A stretch of DNA of 13,943 nt, from the NCBI GenBank assembly GCA_028866335.1, contig JAGWIL010000026.1, positions 1 through 13,943 of the forward strand, written 5' to 3'. Each line of letters starts with the position of its first letter. The first letter of the stretch is position 1. This document shows positions 1 to 6,334 of this stretch, one piece after another. Position numbers and translations under genes: made by a program. This stretch comes from Rhodospirillales bacterium. Lineage in GTDB: Bacteria > Pseudomonadota > Alphaproteobacteria > Acetobacterales > Acetobacteraceae. The notes under the pieces were generated by a model, which saw only the letters and a program-made list of their open reading frames with translations, did no database searches and was not told the DNA's origin.

Positions 1-232
1 AGGCCTGAGCCATCAGGCCGTTCACGCGGCGCTGCGCGGTGACGGCAATGGGAGAATCGGCGCTCGCTACCAAGTCCGCCACCAAAAGGCTCGGCGTAAC
101 CTTGATCGTGGCGGTCTCGGCAAGATGCAGGATCGGCGCGGCGTCCGCCTGTGGGGTGGCGGGGCAATTCTGGGCGAATGCCGCCGGCGAGGTGATTGCG
201 GTCGTGAGCAGGGCACAAAGAGCGAGACGCAT
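1..232 (-). CDS. SIMPL-domain (DUF541) exported protein, 3' part outside window
   Basis: This is the N-terminal 77 residues of a leftward gene that runs off the left edge. The start ATG is at 232, with an AGGAGG ribosome binding site about 5 nt upstream. The first 25 residues form a clear Sec signal peptide: an Arg after Met, a hydrophobic LALCALLTTAIT core and an AFA-Q cleavage site. The mature part (LHLAETATIKVTPSLLVADL, then a region ending in VNGLMAQ) matches the opening strands and first helix of the SIMPL/DUF541 family, where a sequence like VSVSGEGEVSVAPD is followed by an AxxxNxLM helix. SIMPL proteins are periplasmic or outer-membrane associated, and their biochemical role is poorly defined. 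It lies 76 bp downstream of the BRO-N gene on the same strand but has its own ribosome binding site. The family call is from pattern recognition on a partial sequence. Confidence 0.72.
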   Translation of the reverse strand, partial: MRLALCALLTTAITSPAAFAQNCPATPQADAAPILHLAETATIKVTPSLLVADLVASADSPIAVTAQRRVNGLMAQA

Positions 233-308
233 ATGGGCCTCCTTTTTTGGGTGGAAGCCCTTTCTGGCAACTCGATCTGCGAAGGGCGCTTTAATTCGGC
301 CAATCAGG

Positions 309-1067
309 TTAAGGGGCAACGTCGAGGAAGTGATCGGCCATTTCCGAGCCGTTGCGGATGGTCTCATCCAGCTTATGGATAGCGAAGCCATCATCGTGGG
401 CCACCCGAACCGAGGCCTTGATCTGAACCTTGTTCCACCAGACCTCGATCTGCTTCAGCGTGTAGCACATGGCCTGGCGGTCCAAGCCGGTAAACTCGGT
501 GAGAGCCTCATCCAACGTCGTCCTGCGAATGTGCGGCGCGTCGCCCGGGGCGGCCGTGACGATGAATCGAGTGGGCCTGTCAGGCGGGGGGATGACTATG
601 GACGCATCATCGCCGAGCCGGCCCCGGGCCGAGTAGGCACCCGTCCGGCGAATCTGAGGCAGAACCTCATCTGTGACCCAAATTTGGAAGGCCTCAGCCT
701 GAGGCTTCCGCGATTTGAATATCAGGACGTAGAGCCCGCTTTCGGTGATCAGGTTGACCGGCTGGATGCCTCCAGGGGTGTCCATACTACTGACACCCCT
801 TTGCACCGAACGAAGGGCCTTGATCACCTGACGAGGATTAGCGAGTTCCAGCACCGCGCAGACTTCGGTGGCGATGAACCAGGTGCGCTCATCGACATAG
901 AAGGCTCTGATTAGCTCCCCCTGAAACCGGTATTCACCGACCGCCGCATGCGTGAGATCGACATTCATGTCTCGGACGGCGCCATTAGCGCTTTGATATG
1001 AAGGGGTTTCCGTCGCTGCACCAACCGATGCAGGCCGACGTGCTCCCGCATTTTGTTCGTGTTTCAT
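309..1067 (-). CDS. BRO-N domain protein (phage antirepressor-like)
   Basis: A 252-aa protein when started at the ATG at 1067, which follows a purine-rich GGGAAAAAAGAGA stretch. The open frame extends upstream to 1163, and an internal ATG at 968 is also possible. Residues about 45-143 are a convincing BRO-N domain: IRAFYVDERTWFIATEV, then VLEL, a DTPGGIQ turn, ITESGLYVLIFKSRKPQAEAF, and WVTDEVLPQIRRTGAY. BRO-N is a DNA-binding domain found in baculovirus Bro proteins and in phage antirepressors. The C-terminal 110 residues are charged, carry one segment rich in Trp and Lys (IEVWWNKVQIK), and match no C-terminal antirepressor domain I can name. It is divergent from the conjugation-like operon starting at 1394 and its upstream region carries two spaced palindromes, so a regulatory role over this gap is likely but inferred. 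Confidence 0.9.
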   Translation of the reverse strand: MKHEQNAGARRPASVGAATETPSYQSANGAVRDMNVDLTHAAVGEYRFQGELIRAFYVDERTWFIATEVCAVLELANPRQVIKALRSVQRGVSSMDTPGGIQPVNLITESGLYVLIFKSRKPQAEAFQIWVTDEVLPQIRRTGAYSARGRLGDDASIVIPPPDRPTRFIVTAAPGDAPHIRRTTLDEALTEFTGLDRQAMCYTLKQIEVWWNKVQIKASVRVAHDDGFAIHKLDETIRNGSEMADHFLDVAP

Positions 1068-1089
1068 TCTCTTTTTTCCCGCATCCACC

Positions 1090-1123
1090 GGAAAAGTTTT
1101 TCCGATTTCGGAAGAGATTTTCC
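1090..1123. promoter_or_regulatory. Two 14-bp palindromes, 20 bp apart (candidate operator pair)
   Basis: GGAAAAGTTTTTCC at 1090-1103 and GGAAGAGATTTTCC at 1110-1123 share the form GGAA-N6-TTCC, with centres exactly 20 bp apart, about two helical turns. The first extends to a CGGAAAA/TTTTCCG inverted repeat at 1089-1104. They start 23 bp upstream of the BRO-N start codon. The spacing suggests a dimer-of-dimers operator for autoregulation. The binding protein is not known. Confidence 0.5.
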
Positions 1124-1269
1124 TGCGAACAAATGCGAACGGCGACCCGATATCGGCCTTCACCAGGTCGTGATCAGCACGGTGGTCAGCGACATCACGC
1201 GCCCGTCATCTGCCGGAAGCCCAGACCGAAAGCACCGATGGTGCATTGGTCCATATATCTCACTTTGCT

Positions 1270-1321
1270 CTGTCGTTCGTCCGTCACTCCTCTGGCGCTA
1301 GCCTGTCGTTGATCTGTCGCT
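1270..1321 (+). repeat. Three CTGTCG(T/C)T direct repeats, 33 and 11 bp apart
   Basis: Copies lie at 1270-1277 (CTGTCGTT), 1303-1310 (CTGTCGTT) and 1314-1321 (CTGTCGCT). Start-to-start distances are 33 and 11 bp, multiples of one helical turn, so all copies lie on the same DNA face. They sit 73-124 bp upstream of the first operon gene. They could be sites for that HTH-like protein. The repeat is short and chance is not excluded. Confidence 0.35.
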
Positions 1322-1393
1322 GAGGCGGAATTTTTTCCAGCCTGTGGACCCAATCAGCATGCCGTTCGCAAAACGGGCGGTCAGCATGAGGGC

Positions 1394-1936
1394 ATGAAGA
1401 CACGGAAGCGCGACACCCGAGCGGTCATGAAGCTCATCGAGCAGTCCGGAGAGCGTTCGCCTCTCTTCTGGTGGATGGTTGAGCACCATGACGAGATGAT
1501 GGCAACGGCCAACGGGAGCCGAATTCGTTGGGCGCCTGTCTGCGCCAGACTTACCGCGCTGGGACTGGTCGATACGCGCGGTCAAGCGCCGACCGAGCGC
1601 AACACGCGGGAGACCTGGCTCCAGGCACGAAAGGCGGTGGCTGCCGCCAGAGCGGCGGCGGCACCGCCACGACCCAAGCCCCCGTCGCGCTTTCCGAAGG
1701 ACTGGTCGCCGCCCGTCATCAGCGAAAGCACGATCCCGGCGCCGGTCTACCTTCAGCCGCCGAGGGCTCCGATCGCACGGCTCCCTGCCCCGCCGATTAC
1801 GGAACTACCGGCGTCGGCACCGGCCAGCGAAGCCGGGCTACCCGCGCGAGGATCGAAGGAGGCCGCCATCGCCGCGATGGAGAAGGCCGACTGGTATCTG
1901 CTCGGCGGCAAGCGAAAGCCGAGTAGCGCGTCATGA
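1394..1936 (+). CDS. HTH-like protein with Pro/Ala-rich tail, TraK-like position in conjugation-like operon
   Basis: A 180-aa protein. Residues 1-80 look helical and contain the pattern IRWAPVCARLTALGLVDTRG, then APTERNTRETWLQARKAV. This resembles the small HTH segments of plasmid and phage proteins that read W-x-x-V-x-x-x-L-x-x-x-G followed by T-x-x-T-W. Residues 85-155 are a low-complexity linker rich in Pro, Ala and Arg, and the C-terminus is basic. RP4 TraK, an oriT-binding protein, has the same layout: a short helical N-domain and a Pro/Ala-rich tail. The next two genes match TraL and TraM in type and order. I see no direct sequence identity to TraK, so the assignment is by synteny and architecture. 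The stop overlaps an alternative start of the next gene (ATGA at 1933). Confidence 0.55.
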   Translation: MKTRKRDTRAVMKLIEQSGERSPLFWWMVEHHDEMMATANGSRIRWAPVCARLTALGLVDTRGQAPTERNTRETWLQARKAVAAARAAAAPPRPKPPSRFPKDWSPPVISESTIPAPVYLQPPRAPIARLPAPPITELPASAPASEAGLPARGSKEAAIAAMEKADWYLLGGKRKPSSAS

Positions 1937-1962
1937 AGCGTCAATCACGAAGGAGAGCTAGA

Positions 1963-2769
1963 ATGCCTGACGGACAGATGAAGCCTGCGGACCGGATGCC
2001 GATCCTCTGGATAGCGATGGGACGGCAGCGGGTCGGGAAGACCGCGCTGCTCAATACGGCGGTCCAGTATTTCCGCGCAGCGGGAAACCCGATCCGGGTC
2101 TGGAACGCCGACCAGCAAAATCGCAGCCATACCTTGTCGCTGTTCTTTCCCGATGCCGAAGAGGTGCCCAATGCCGGGCTCGAAGACGGCAAAGCGTGGA
2201 TCGAGGGCCGGATCGAGGACTTGATCCAGCATCGCTATGACGCCGTGCTGGATGTCGGCGGCGGCGCGACGGGCTTTTCCCGCTTGGTCCAGGAGGTGCC
2301 CCTCCTCGAGGCGATCGAGGGAAGCGCCGTCCGGGTGGTGGGTCTGTTCTGCATCGGCCCGGAGAAAGCCGATCTGGACTACCTCGAACAGTTCGCGGAA
2401 GTGGACATGTTCATGCCGACGGCATCAGTCATCGTCATGAATGGAGGGCTGGTGCTGAGCGGGCGCTCGGTAAGTGGGGCCTTCAAACCCATCCTCGAGC
2501 ACCCCGCGATCGACGCTGCGACAAAGAAAGGGGCGCAATTCGCGGTCATGCCCGCGTTGAACTGCATGTCGCAGGTGACGGATAGGGGTCTGACCTTTGC
2601 GGAAGCGGCCAACGGCCATGCCAAGTCCGGCGGTGCGCCGCTCTCGTTCTTCGACAAGCTCCGGGTGAACCGGTGGTGGACCCAAGACGTCCCTGCGTTC
2701 TTCGAGAGCTTCCCGCGCGAATGGCTGCCTGTTGCGGCGGCTGAGGCGCGGGAGGTCGAGGCAAGCTGA
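1963..2769 (+). CDS. TraL-like P-loop ATPase (ParA/MinD superfamily style)
   Basis: A 268-aa cytosolic P-loop protein. The start at 1963 is preferred because AAGGAGAG sits 6 nt upstream; an earlier ATG at 1933 overlaps the previous stop but lacks this site. Residues 20-27 (GRQRVGKT) fit Walker A, GxxxxGK(T/S). The segment YDAVLDVGGGATGF around residues 94-107 fits the Walker B and following Gly-rich region of ParA-like ATPases such as RP4 TraL, where the equivalent is VVIDNGASSF. The C-terminal part contains WWTQDVPAFFESFPREW and is not diagnostic. RP4 TraL belongs to the same superfamily and occupies the same middle position in traKLM. The role in transfer is inferred from gene order; a generic plasmid ATPase remains possible. 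Confidence 0.65.
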   Translation: MPDGQMKPADRMPILWIAMGRQRVGKTALLNTAVQYFRAAGNPIRVWNADQQNRSHTLSLFFPDAEEVPNAGLEDGKAWIEGRIEDLIQHRYDAVLDVGGGATGFSRLVQEVPLLEAIEGSAVRVVGLFCIGPEKADLDYLEQFAEVDMFMPTASVIVMNGGLVLSGRSVSGAFKPILEHPAIDAATKKGAQFAVMPALNCMSQVTDRGLTFAEAANGHAKSGGAPLSFFDKLRVNRWWTQDVPAFFESFPREWLPVAAAEAREVEAS

Positions 2770-3380
2770 TGGACGGCGTAGGGTCGAAGGAGCCGTCACC
2801 ATCTGAGGGCGAAGGCCCGAAGGATTGGGTGGCGGAGTTCCGACGACAGACGGAGGAAGTTCGCTCGGCGGCTGTTGAGTGGGCCGTGCGCTGGAATGAA
2901 CCAGAAGGACGGTTCGTTTCAGCGCTGCTGGGCGCGATGGAGCTGCTCGGCAAGCTGACCGTCTCGGTCCATGGCGTTTTCGAGCAGACATCGCGCGACG
3001 GTCGGATCGCCGCTGAAGCAGAGTTGCTTCGGGCCAAGGAAGTGCATCGGGCGGCGCAGCTCGCCCTGACGCAGATCCGAAACATCGAGCTGGCGGCCAA
3101 GTCCGAACACGAGGCCGTTGCCGTCCAGATGATCGACCGGACCATGCCGCTCTTCACCGAGCGTCTTGAGAAGGTGTTGGTCATCCGCGAGCAGCGATGG
3201 AACAAGGATGTCGCGCGCCGGCGCTATGCGACGGCGGGCGCCGTGGTGCTGGCAATTTTCCTGGGCGGTTTCGGTTTGGCGAAGTGGCAGGACCACGCAG
3301 CCGTGTCGCGCGATGCCACATGCCTGCTCCATCCCCTGCAGGCGGCCGGGCACTATTATTGCCGGATCGACGGGTCATGA
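2769..3380 (+). CDS. Membrane-anchored coiled-coil protein, TraM-like position
   Basis: A 203-aa protein whose ATG overlaps the previous stop by one base (TGATG), which implies translational coupling. Residues 20-150 are strongly helical and charged, with Ala-rich heptad-like stretches (AAEAELLRAKEVHRAAQLAL). A single transmembrane helix follows at about 153-173 (ATAGAVVLAIFLGGFGLAKW), after the basic cluster DVARRRY. A short 30-residue tail contains Cys185 and Cys198, which could form a disulfide if periplasmic. RP4 TraM is smaller (about 145 aa) but has the same plan: a coiled coil with a C-terminal membrane helix. I infer a membrane partner for the upstream ATPase or relaxosome. No family is recognised from sequence alone. 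Confidence 0.6.
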   Translation: MDGVGSKEPSPSEGEGPKDWVAEFRRQTEEVRSAAVEWAVRWNEPEGRFVSALLGAMELLGKLTVSVHGVFEQTSRDGRIAAEAELLRAKEVHRAAQLALTQIRNIELAAKSEHEAVAVQMIDRTMPLFTERLEKVLVIREQRWNKDVARRRYATAGAVVLAIFLGGFGLAKWQDHAAVSRDATCLLHPLQAAGHYYCRIDGS

Positions 3381-3442
3381 TTCGGCGCGCCGTTCGCAGT
3401 CTGCCACGCCAAGGTCGATCGTCACGCAATGGAGGACGATCG

Positions 3443-4264
3443 ATGCGAATGAGACAGAGAGGAGTATGGCGCTCGGGCATTGCCATGGGCGCTCTTGTCG
3501 CGAGCCTGGCAGGCGGGCTTTCGGCACAGGCGCAGGTTCAGGTGCCGATCCAGGTGACGCCTTATGCGTCGGAACCCGGCGTGCCGGCAGTGACGATCTC
3601 CCCGACCAATCCACTGGCCGGCGATTCCGATCCGACCGGCACGGGAACGGGGACGGGGACGGGAACCGGCACGTCGACAGGGTCCACCGGCGGCACCGGC
3701 ACGAGCAGCGATGCGCTCGATACGATGCTGTCGCAAACCTGGGGCGCCTCGGCGGTCTCGAACGCCGAGGCGGTAGGCGTCAATCCATCGGCGCTGGCGG
3801 CGACCTGCGTCGTCGAGAGCGGCTGTCAGAACGTCAGCGGCTCGGGCGCGCAGGGGGCCTTCCAGATGTATTCGGCCGCCTATCAGGAAGGTCTTCAGAC
3901 GGCGCTTGCCGCAAACCCGTCGCTGGCCTCGCAGATCGTCCAGGGATCCGCGGGCATGAATGATCCAACAACGGAGGCTATTGCCGCATCGGGATATTTG
4001 ATGCAGGCAAATAGCGAACTCCAGGCGGCGGGCGTTTCGAGCCCCACGGTTCTGCAGGCCCGTGCCGTCTACAACTACGGACCGACGTCCGGGCTGGAAC
4101 TGGCCCAGGCCGATCCGAGCGAGACGATGGCGGAAGCGATGCCGAACGTTTCCGCATCGACGCTGGCGGCGAATGGTGTCACCGCGGGCGAGACGGTGGC
4201 GCAGTGGAATGCTGCCGAAAGCGCGAAGATCGGCAATGCGGCCAACGCGACGATTATGAGCTGA
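3443..4264 (+). CDS. Exported lytic transglycosylase-like protein (VirB1/SLT type)
   Basis: A 273-aa protein. The start at 3443 is fixed by GGAGGA at 3431-3436, 6 nt upstream; the frame stays open for 82 codons further upstream but those read as shadow sequence. Residues 1-30 are a Sec signal peptide ending AQA-Q. Residues 65-89 are a low-complexity Gly-Thr linker. The SLT-like domain follows: VNPSALAATCVVESGCQN places the catalytic Glu at 125, and GAQGAFQMYSAAY matches the SLT motif GAxGxFQxxxxT. Cys122 and Cys128 flank the Glu, which is unusual but compatible with a disulfide in the periplasm. Such enzymes cleave peptidoglycan to let a secretion or conjugation machine through the wall, which fits the operon. 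Specificity is inferred. Confidence 0.82.
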   Translation: MRMRQRGVWRSGIAMGALVASLAGGLSAQAQVQVPIQVTPYASEPGVPAVTISPTNPLAGDSDPTGTGTGTGTGTGTSTGSTGGTGTSSDALDTMLSQTWGASAVSNAEAVGVNPSALAATCVVESGCQNVSGSGAQGAFQMYSAAYQEGLQTALAANPSLASQIVQGSAGMNDPTTEAIAASGYLMQANSELQAAGVSSPTVLQARAVYNYGPTSGLELAQADPSETMAEAMPNVSASTLAANGVTAGETVAQWNAAESAKIGNAANATIMS

Positions 4265-4278
4265 GGAGGGTTATCAAC

Positions 4279-4665
4279 ATGAGACTAAGTCTAGCGATTA
4301 TGGGCGTTTGCGCGGTTGCGCTCTCGACCCAGGCCCATGCGCAAACGCAAAGGCACAAGCTGGCGGGCTACGAGTGCATGATGCTCAATATCACCGAGCA
4401 GCAGTCGATGGACCCGCATTTCCATGTCAACCTGAAGGCCCAACCGAGCGCGTCCAGCGCGACGGTGGGATGGCAGCCCGCAATCGTGATCGTGAAGGAA
4501 CCAGCAGTCCCGGAGAACGGCTTCCTTCAGGTGATTCGGGCGAACGGCCAGAAAGCGTGGATCGAGGAGAGCATCGTGAAGCCCTACCGCGCGGCGGCCG
4601 ATCCGACCGCCAAATGCGCGCCGGAAGTGATGCCGAGCGGCATGATCGGCCCGGGTCCGGGTTAA
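4279..4665 (+). CDS. Exported SH3-like small protein
   Basis: A 128-aa protein starting at 4279 after a strong GAGGAGGG site at 4263-4270, only 14 nt after the transglycosylase stop. Residues 1-21 form a signal peptide (LSLAIMGVCAVALSTQAHA-Q). The mature protein contains HVNLKAQPSASSATVG, then VIVKEPAVPENGFLQVIRAN and GQKAWIEESIVKPY. This is the strand pattern of bacterial SH3 domains (xLRxxPSxxSxVVG, then GWxxVxxxxGxxGWIxxxYV). One Cys near residue 33 and one near residue 114 may pair. The C-terminus is Gly-Pro rich. Bacterial SH3 domains usually bind cell-wall peptides, which would suit a partner of the neighbouring transglycosylase. The SH3 assignment is moderate and the partnership is inferred from operon position. 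Confidence 0.62.
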   Translation: MRLSLAIMGVCAVALSTQAHAQTQRHKLAGYECMMLNITEQQSMDPHFHVNLKAQPSASSATVGWQPAIVIVKEPAVPENGFLQVIRANGQKAWIEESIVKPYRAAADPTAKCAPEVMPSGMIGPGPG

Positions 4666-4678
4666 ACGCGAGGATCGC

Positions 4679-4903
4679 ATGATGGACGGCTTCAACGGGC
4701 GGGGGAGCGCGAACAAGGCGATGCGGCCGAAGCGGAAATTCCGTCTTCGGCTGCCATCGCCTTTAGTTTTCATGATCGTGAGCGCGGGCCTGTTCCTGCT
4801 CGGCGCGGCGAGTTTCAATGCGCATGGCTCGCGCGAGATGGCCGAGATCGGCGTCGGCGGCGCCGTCGTGGTCATCGCGGTGATCGCGGGGTGTATTCTC
4901 TAA
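4679..4903 (+). CDS. Small inner-membrane protein with two predicted helices
   Basis: A 74-aa protein, 13 nt downstream of the SH3-like gene, with an AGGA ribosome binding site close to the first of two adjacent ATGs. A basic N-terminus (RPKRKFRLRLP) is followed by two hydrophobic segments, about residues 28-46 (PLVFMIVSAGLFLLGAASF) and 57-74 (ending VVVIAVIAGCIL), joined by a short polar loop. The positive-inside rule puts both ends in the cytoplasm. I recognise no family. It is the last gene of the rightward operon before a strong hairpin, so it probably belongs to the same envelope-spanning function. Confidence 0.65.
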   Translation: MMDGFNGRGSANKAMRPKRKFRLRLPSPLVFMIVSAGLFLLGAASFNAHGSREMAEIGVGGAVVVIAVIAGCIL

Positions 4904-4917
4904 TCCACCACCCCGGA

Positions 4918-4955
4918 GAGGCCGCTGAAAAGCGCCGCTTGCGGCGCGCGGCCTC
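4918..4955 (+). terminator. Very stable GC hairpin after the tra-like operon
   Basis: GAGGCCGC (4918-4925) pairs perfectly with GCGGCCTC (4948-4955), and inside it GCGCCGC (4932-4938) pairs with GCGGCGC (4941-4947) over a TT loop. That gives 15 base pairs with one 6-nt bulge (TGAAAA). There is no run of T after it, so an intrinsic terminator is uncertain. It may instead protect mRNA ends. It begins 14 nt after the last stop codon of the operon. Confidence 0.5.
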
Positions 4956-5015
4956 GTAGGCCCGGAGGGCGCGCGAAGCGCGGGTTCTCTCCACCACCCC
5001 CGAGGCTGTGGGACA

Positions 5016-5050
5016 TGAAGAAAGGGCCGACCCATGCCGGGCCGGCCCTT
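5016..5050 (-). terminator. Intrinsic terminator of the 58-aa gene
   Basis: Read leftward, GCCGGCCCTT's complement AAGGGCCGGC (5050-5041) pairs with GTCGGCCCTT (5031-5022) with one mismatch, followed by a TTTCTT tract. It starts 13 bp after the stop of the leftward 58-aa gene. The same stem may serve weakly in the other direction. Confidence 0.7.
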
Positions 5051-5063
5051 CGTGTCTCTGGGC

Positions 5064-5240
5064 TCAGTAGGGGAAGTCGGCCTCGGTCAGTTCCGGGACT
5101 TCCCAGATGATGCAGGTGTGGTCGATGTCCCGGTGGTAGGTCTCGATGTGCCGGATGGAGTAGCCCTGGTCGAGGAGGGCCGCGTTGTCGATGTCCGAGT
5201 CCAGGTCCGTGGCGATGGTGCCGTTGTCCAGTTTGGTCAT
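5064..5240 (-). CDS. 58-aa acidic orphan protein
   Basis: The start at 5240 is chosen because a CGGAG site lies about 8 nt upstream; the longer open frame to 5339 has a basic N-terminus unlike the rest. The protein is Asp-rich (TDLDSDIDN near the N-terminus, YHRDIDH in the middle, ELTEADFPY at the end) and strongly acidic. It contains one Cys and the hydrophobic strand CIIWEVPEL. There is no signal peptide or membrane segment. It stands alone with its own terminator 13 bp downstream, which supports a real transcription unit. I recognise no family. A DNA-mimic or inhibitor role is conceivable for so acidic a small protein on mobile DNA, but nothing in the sequence proves it. Confidence 0.6.
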   Translation of the reverse strand: MTKLDNGTIATDLDSDIDNAALLDQGYSIRHIETYHRDIDHTCIIWEVPELTEADFPY

Positions 5241-5581
5241 GTCCCGTGTCTCCGATTTGTGCAGCGGAATTGCTGATAAGCAGTGCGATCGACGGGCTTC
5301 GGGACGGGTCAACCTCCGCGGAAGGAGGACCGGAGCCACGCGCAGCCACGCGCAGGCCCTCCTTCAGGGCCGAGCATGGCGAGCATGGCGAGGACCGGAC
5401 TGGAGCGGCCCCGCAGGGGCGCCCGTAGGGCGGGGTTGACGCGGCACGACCTTGCCCGGCGATAGACTTTGAGGTCAGCAGGCGAGCTTTTGTTGGTTGG
5501 GTGGTGCCGCTCGGATGCCGCCGTCACCACACGCGCCATTCGCAACCCGGTGGCCCAACTTGGCGGGATGGAGGGCCGAGG
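5241..5581. other. Intergenic stretch with hairpins and short tandem duplications
   Basis: 341 bp between the divergent 58-aa and NERD genes, with no gene I can support. It contains CCTCC/GGAGG around 5313-5328, a tandem 10-mer GCCACGCGCA at 5335-5354, a hairpin GGCCCT-CCTTC-AGGGCC at 5355-5371, a tandem 9-mer GAGCATGGC at 5372-5389, and a hairpin GCCCC-GCA-GGGGC at 5408-5420. Promoters for both flanking genes must lie here. Confidence 0.5.
5436..5464 (+). promoter_or_regulatory. Possible promoter of the NERD gene
   Basis: TTGACG at 5436-5441 matches the -35 consensus well. GCGATA at 5459-5464, 17 bp on, or GATAGA two bases further, is a weak -10. It lies about 120 bp upstream of the start codon. 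Only the -35 element is convincing. Confidence 0.3.
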
Positions 5582-6223
5582 ATGGGAGCTGAAAGCATAA
5601 TCGAGGCCTGGCTATCCCGCTTTCGACGCCGCCGAGAGGCAGGCGTCATGGATGCCCAGGAGGCACAGCCTGACCACGCAGCCTCTATCGGCGCGCTGGG
5701 TGAGGCATTGGTGGCCGGTTCCATACGGGACTTGGGCTGGCCGATGTTGCGAAACGTGGTGCTCCGCGAGCGCGGCAGATCGACGGAAATCGACGTGATC
5801 GCGCGCGCGCCGAGCGCGCTGGTCGTACTCGAGGTGAAGACCTGGTCGGGGTTCATCGAGGGCGCGCCCCTCGCTCCGTCCTGGACGCGCCATGGCCGCG
5901 GCGCGGAAAGGACGGTGGTGACGAACGCCGTTCGACAAAACCAACTGCATGTCGAGGCGATCGCGCGAGCGATCCGCGACAAGGCGGTGCCGGTCTGGGG
6001 ACTGGTGGTGAGCGCCGGGCATGCCCGGTTTGCCCCGGCCTTGTGCCCTCATGTCGTGCCGGTTGCCGAGCTGCCGCTGGTTCTTCACGCCAGGGCGCAG
6101 GTGAGCGTGCAAGGGACGCGAGCGATGGAACGAGCGTGGACGTTCCTCAGCCGCGAGGCCGAGCGCAGCTCCACGCGGATGGCCGCACATATCGCCCAGG
6201 TCCAACAGCAGGGTGCGGACTGA
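5582..6223 (+). CDS. NERD (nuclease-related) domain protein
   Basis: A 213-aa protein starting at 5582, with GGAGGG at 5570-5575 six nt upstream. Residues 35-90 carry the NERD signature: IGALGEALV (Glu41), then STEIDVIARAPSALVVLEVKTWSG, giving the nuclease-like triad Asp71, Glu84 and Lys86 in the order D-x(n)-ExK seen in restriction-endonuclease-like folds. The first 30 residues are basic. The remainder (GLVVSAGHARFAPALCPHVV, then a helical tail) fits the later strands of the domain. NERD proteins are soluble and their substrate is generally unknown. Some are fused to helicases or kinases and occur in defence or plasmid contexts. This one is a stand-alone domain of ordinary size. It converges on the GIY-YIG gene. 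Confidence 0.83.
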   Translation: MGAESIIEAWLSRFRRRREAGVMDAQEAQPDHAASIGALGEALVAGSIRDLGWPMLRNVVLRERGRSTEIDVIARAPSALVVLEVKTWSGFIEGAPLAPSWTRHGRGAERTVVTNAVRQNQLHVEAIARAIRDKAVPVWGLVVSAGHARFAPALCPHVVPVAELPLVLHARAQVSVQGTRAMERAWTFLSREAERSSTRMAAHIAQVQQQGAD

Positions 6224-6263
6224 CCACCGTGACGATCAGCGCGAGGGATCGTTACCCGAAGGG

Positions 6264-6285
6264 CCGAGACCCGCTTGGGGCTCGG
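6264..6285. terminator. Hairpin between convergent NERD and GIY-YIG genes
   Basis: CCGAG/CTCGG and CCC/GGG stems separated by one A-G mismatch close a GCTT loop. It is 41 bp after the NERD stop and 50 bp from the GIY-YIG stop. No T tract is present on either side, so it is a weak candidate for a shared terminator. Confidence 0.4.
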
Positions 6286-6334
6286 TGAGCGAAGCGAGTA
6301 GAGCCTGGCCCGAAGCGCAGCGAAGGGACGCGCC

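Larger units (their letters stand above)
1068..1393. promoter_or_regulatory. Divergent intergenic region between BRO-N gene and tra-like operon
   Basis: 326 bp with no gene that I can support; the open frames across it read as random sequence. It is AT-richer than its surroundings, as expected for promoters facing both ways. It holds two 14-bp palindromes near the BRO-N start and three CTGTCG-type repeats nearer the operon, listed separately. By analogy with IncP plasmids, where oriT lies upstream of traK, it is a reasonable place for an origin of transfer. I see no recognisable nic consensus, so that is only a suggestion. Confidence 0.45.

Noticed and set aside
39..914. Long rightward open frame of 291 codons
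   Set aside because: It is antisense to the BRO-N gene, has no ribosome binding site and no recognisable domain; the opposite strand carries a clear family match.
1270..1321. Replication iterons
   Set aside because: Only three short copies with unequal spacing and no rep gene in the window.
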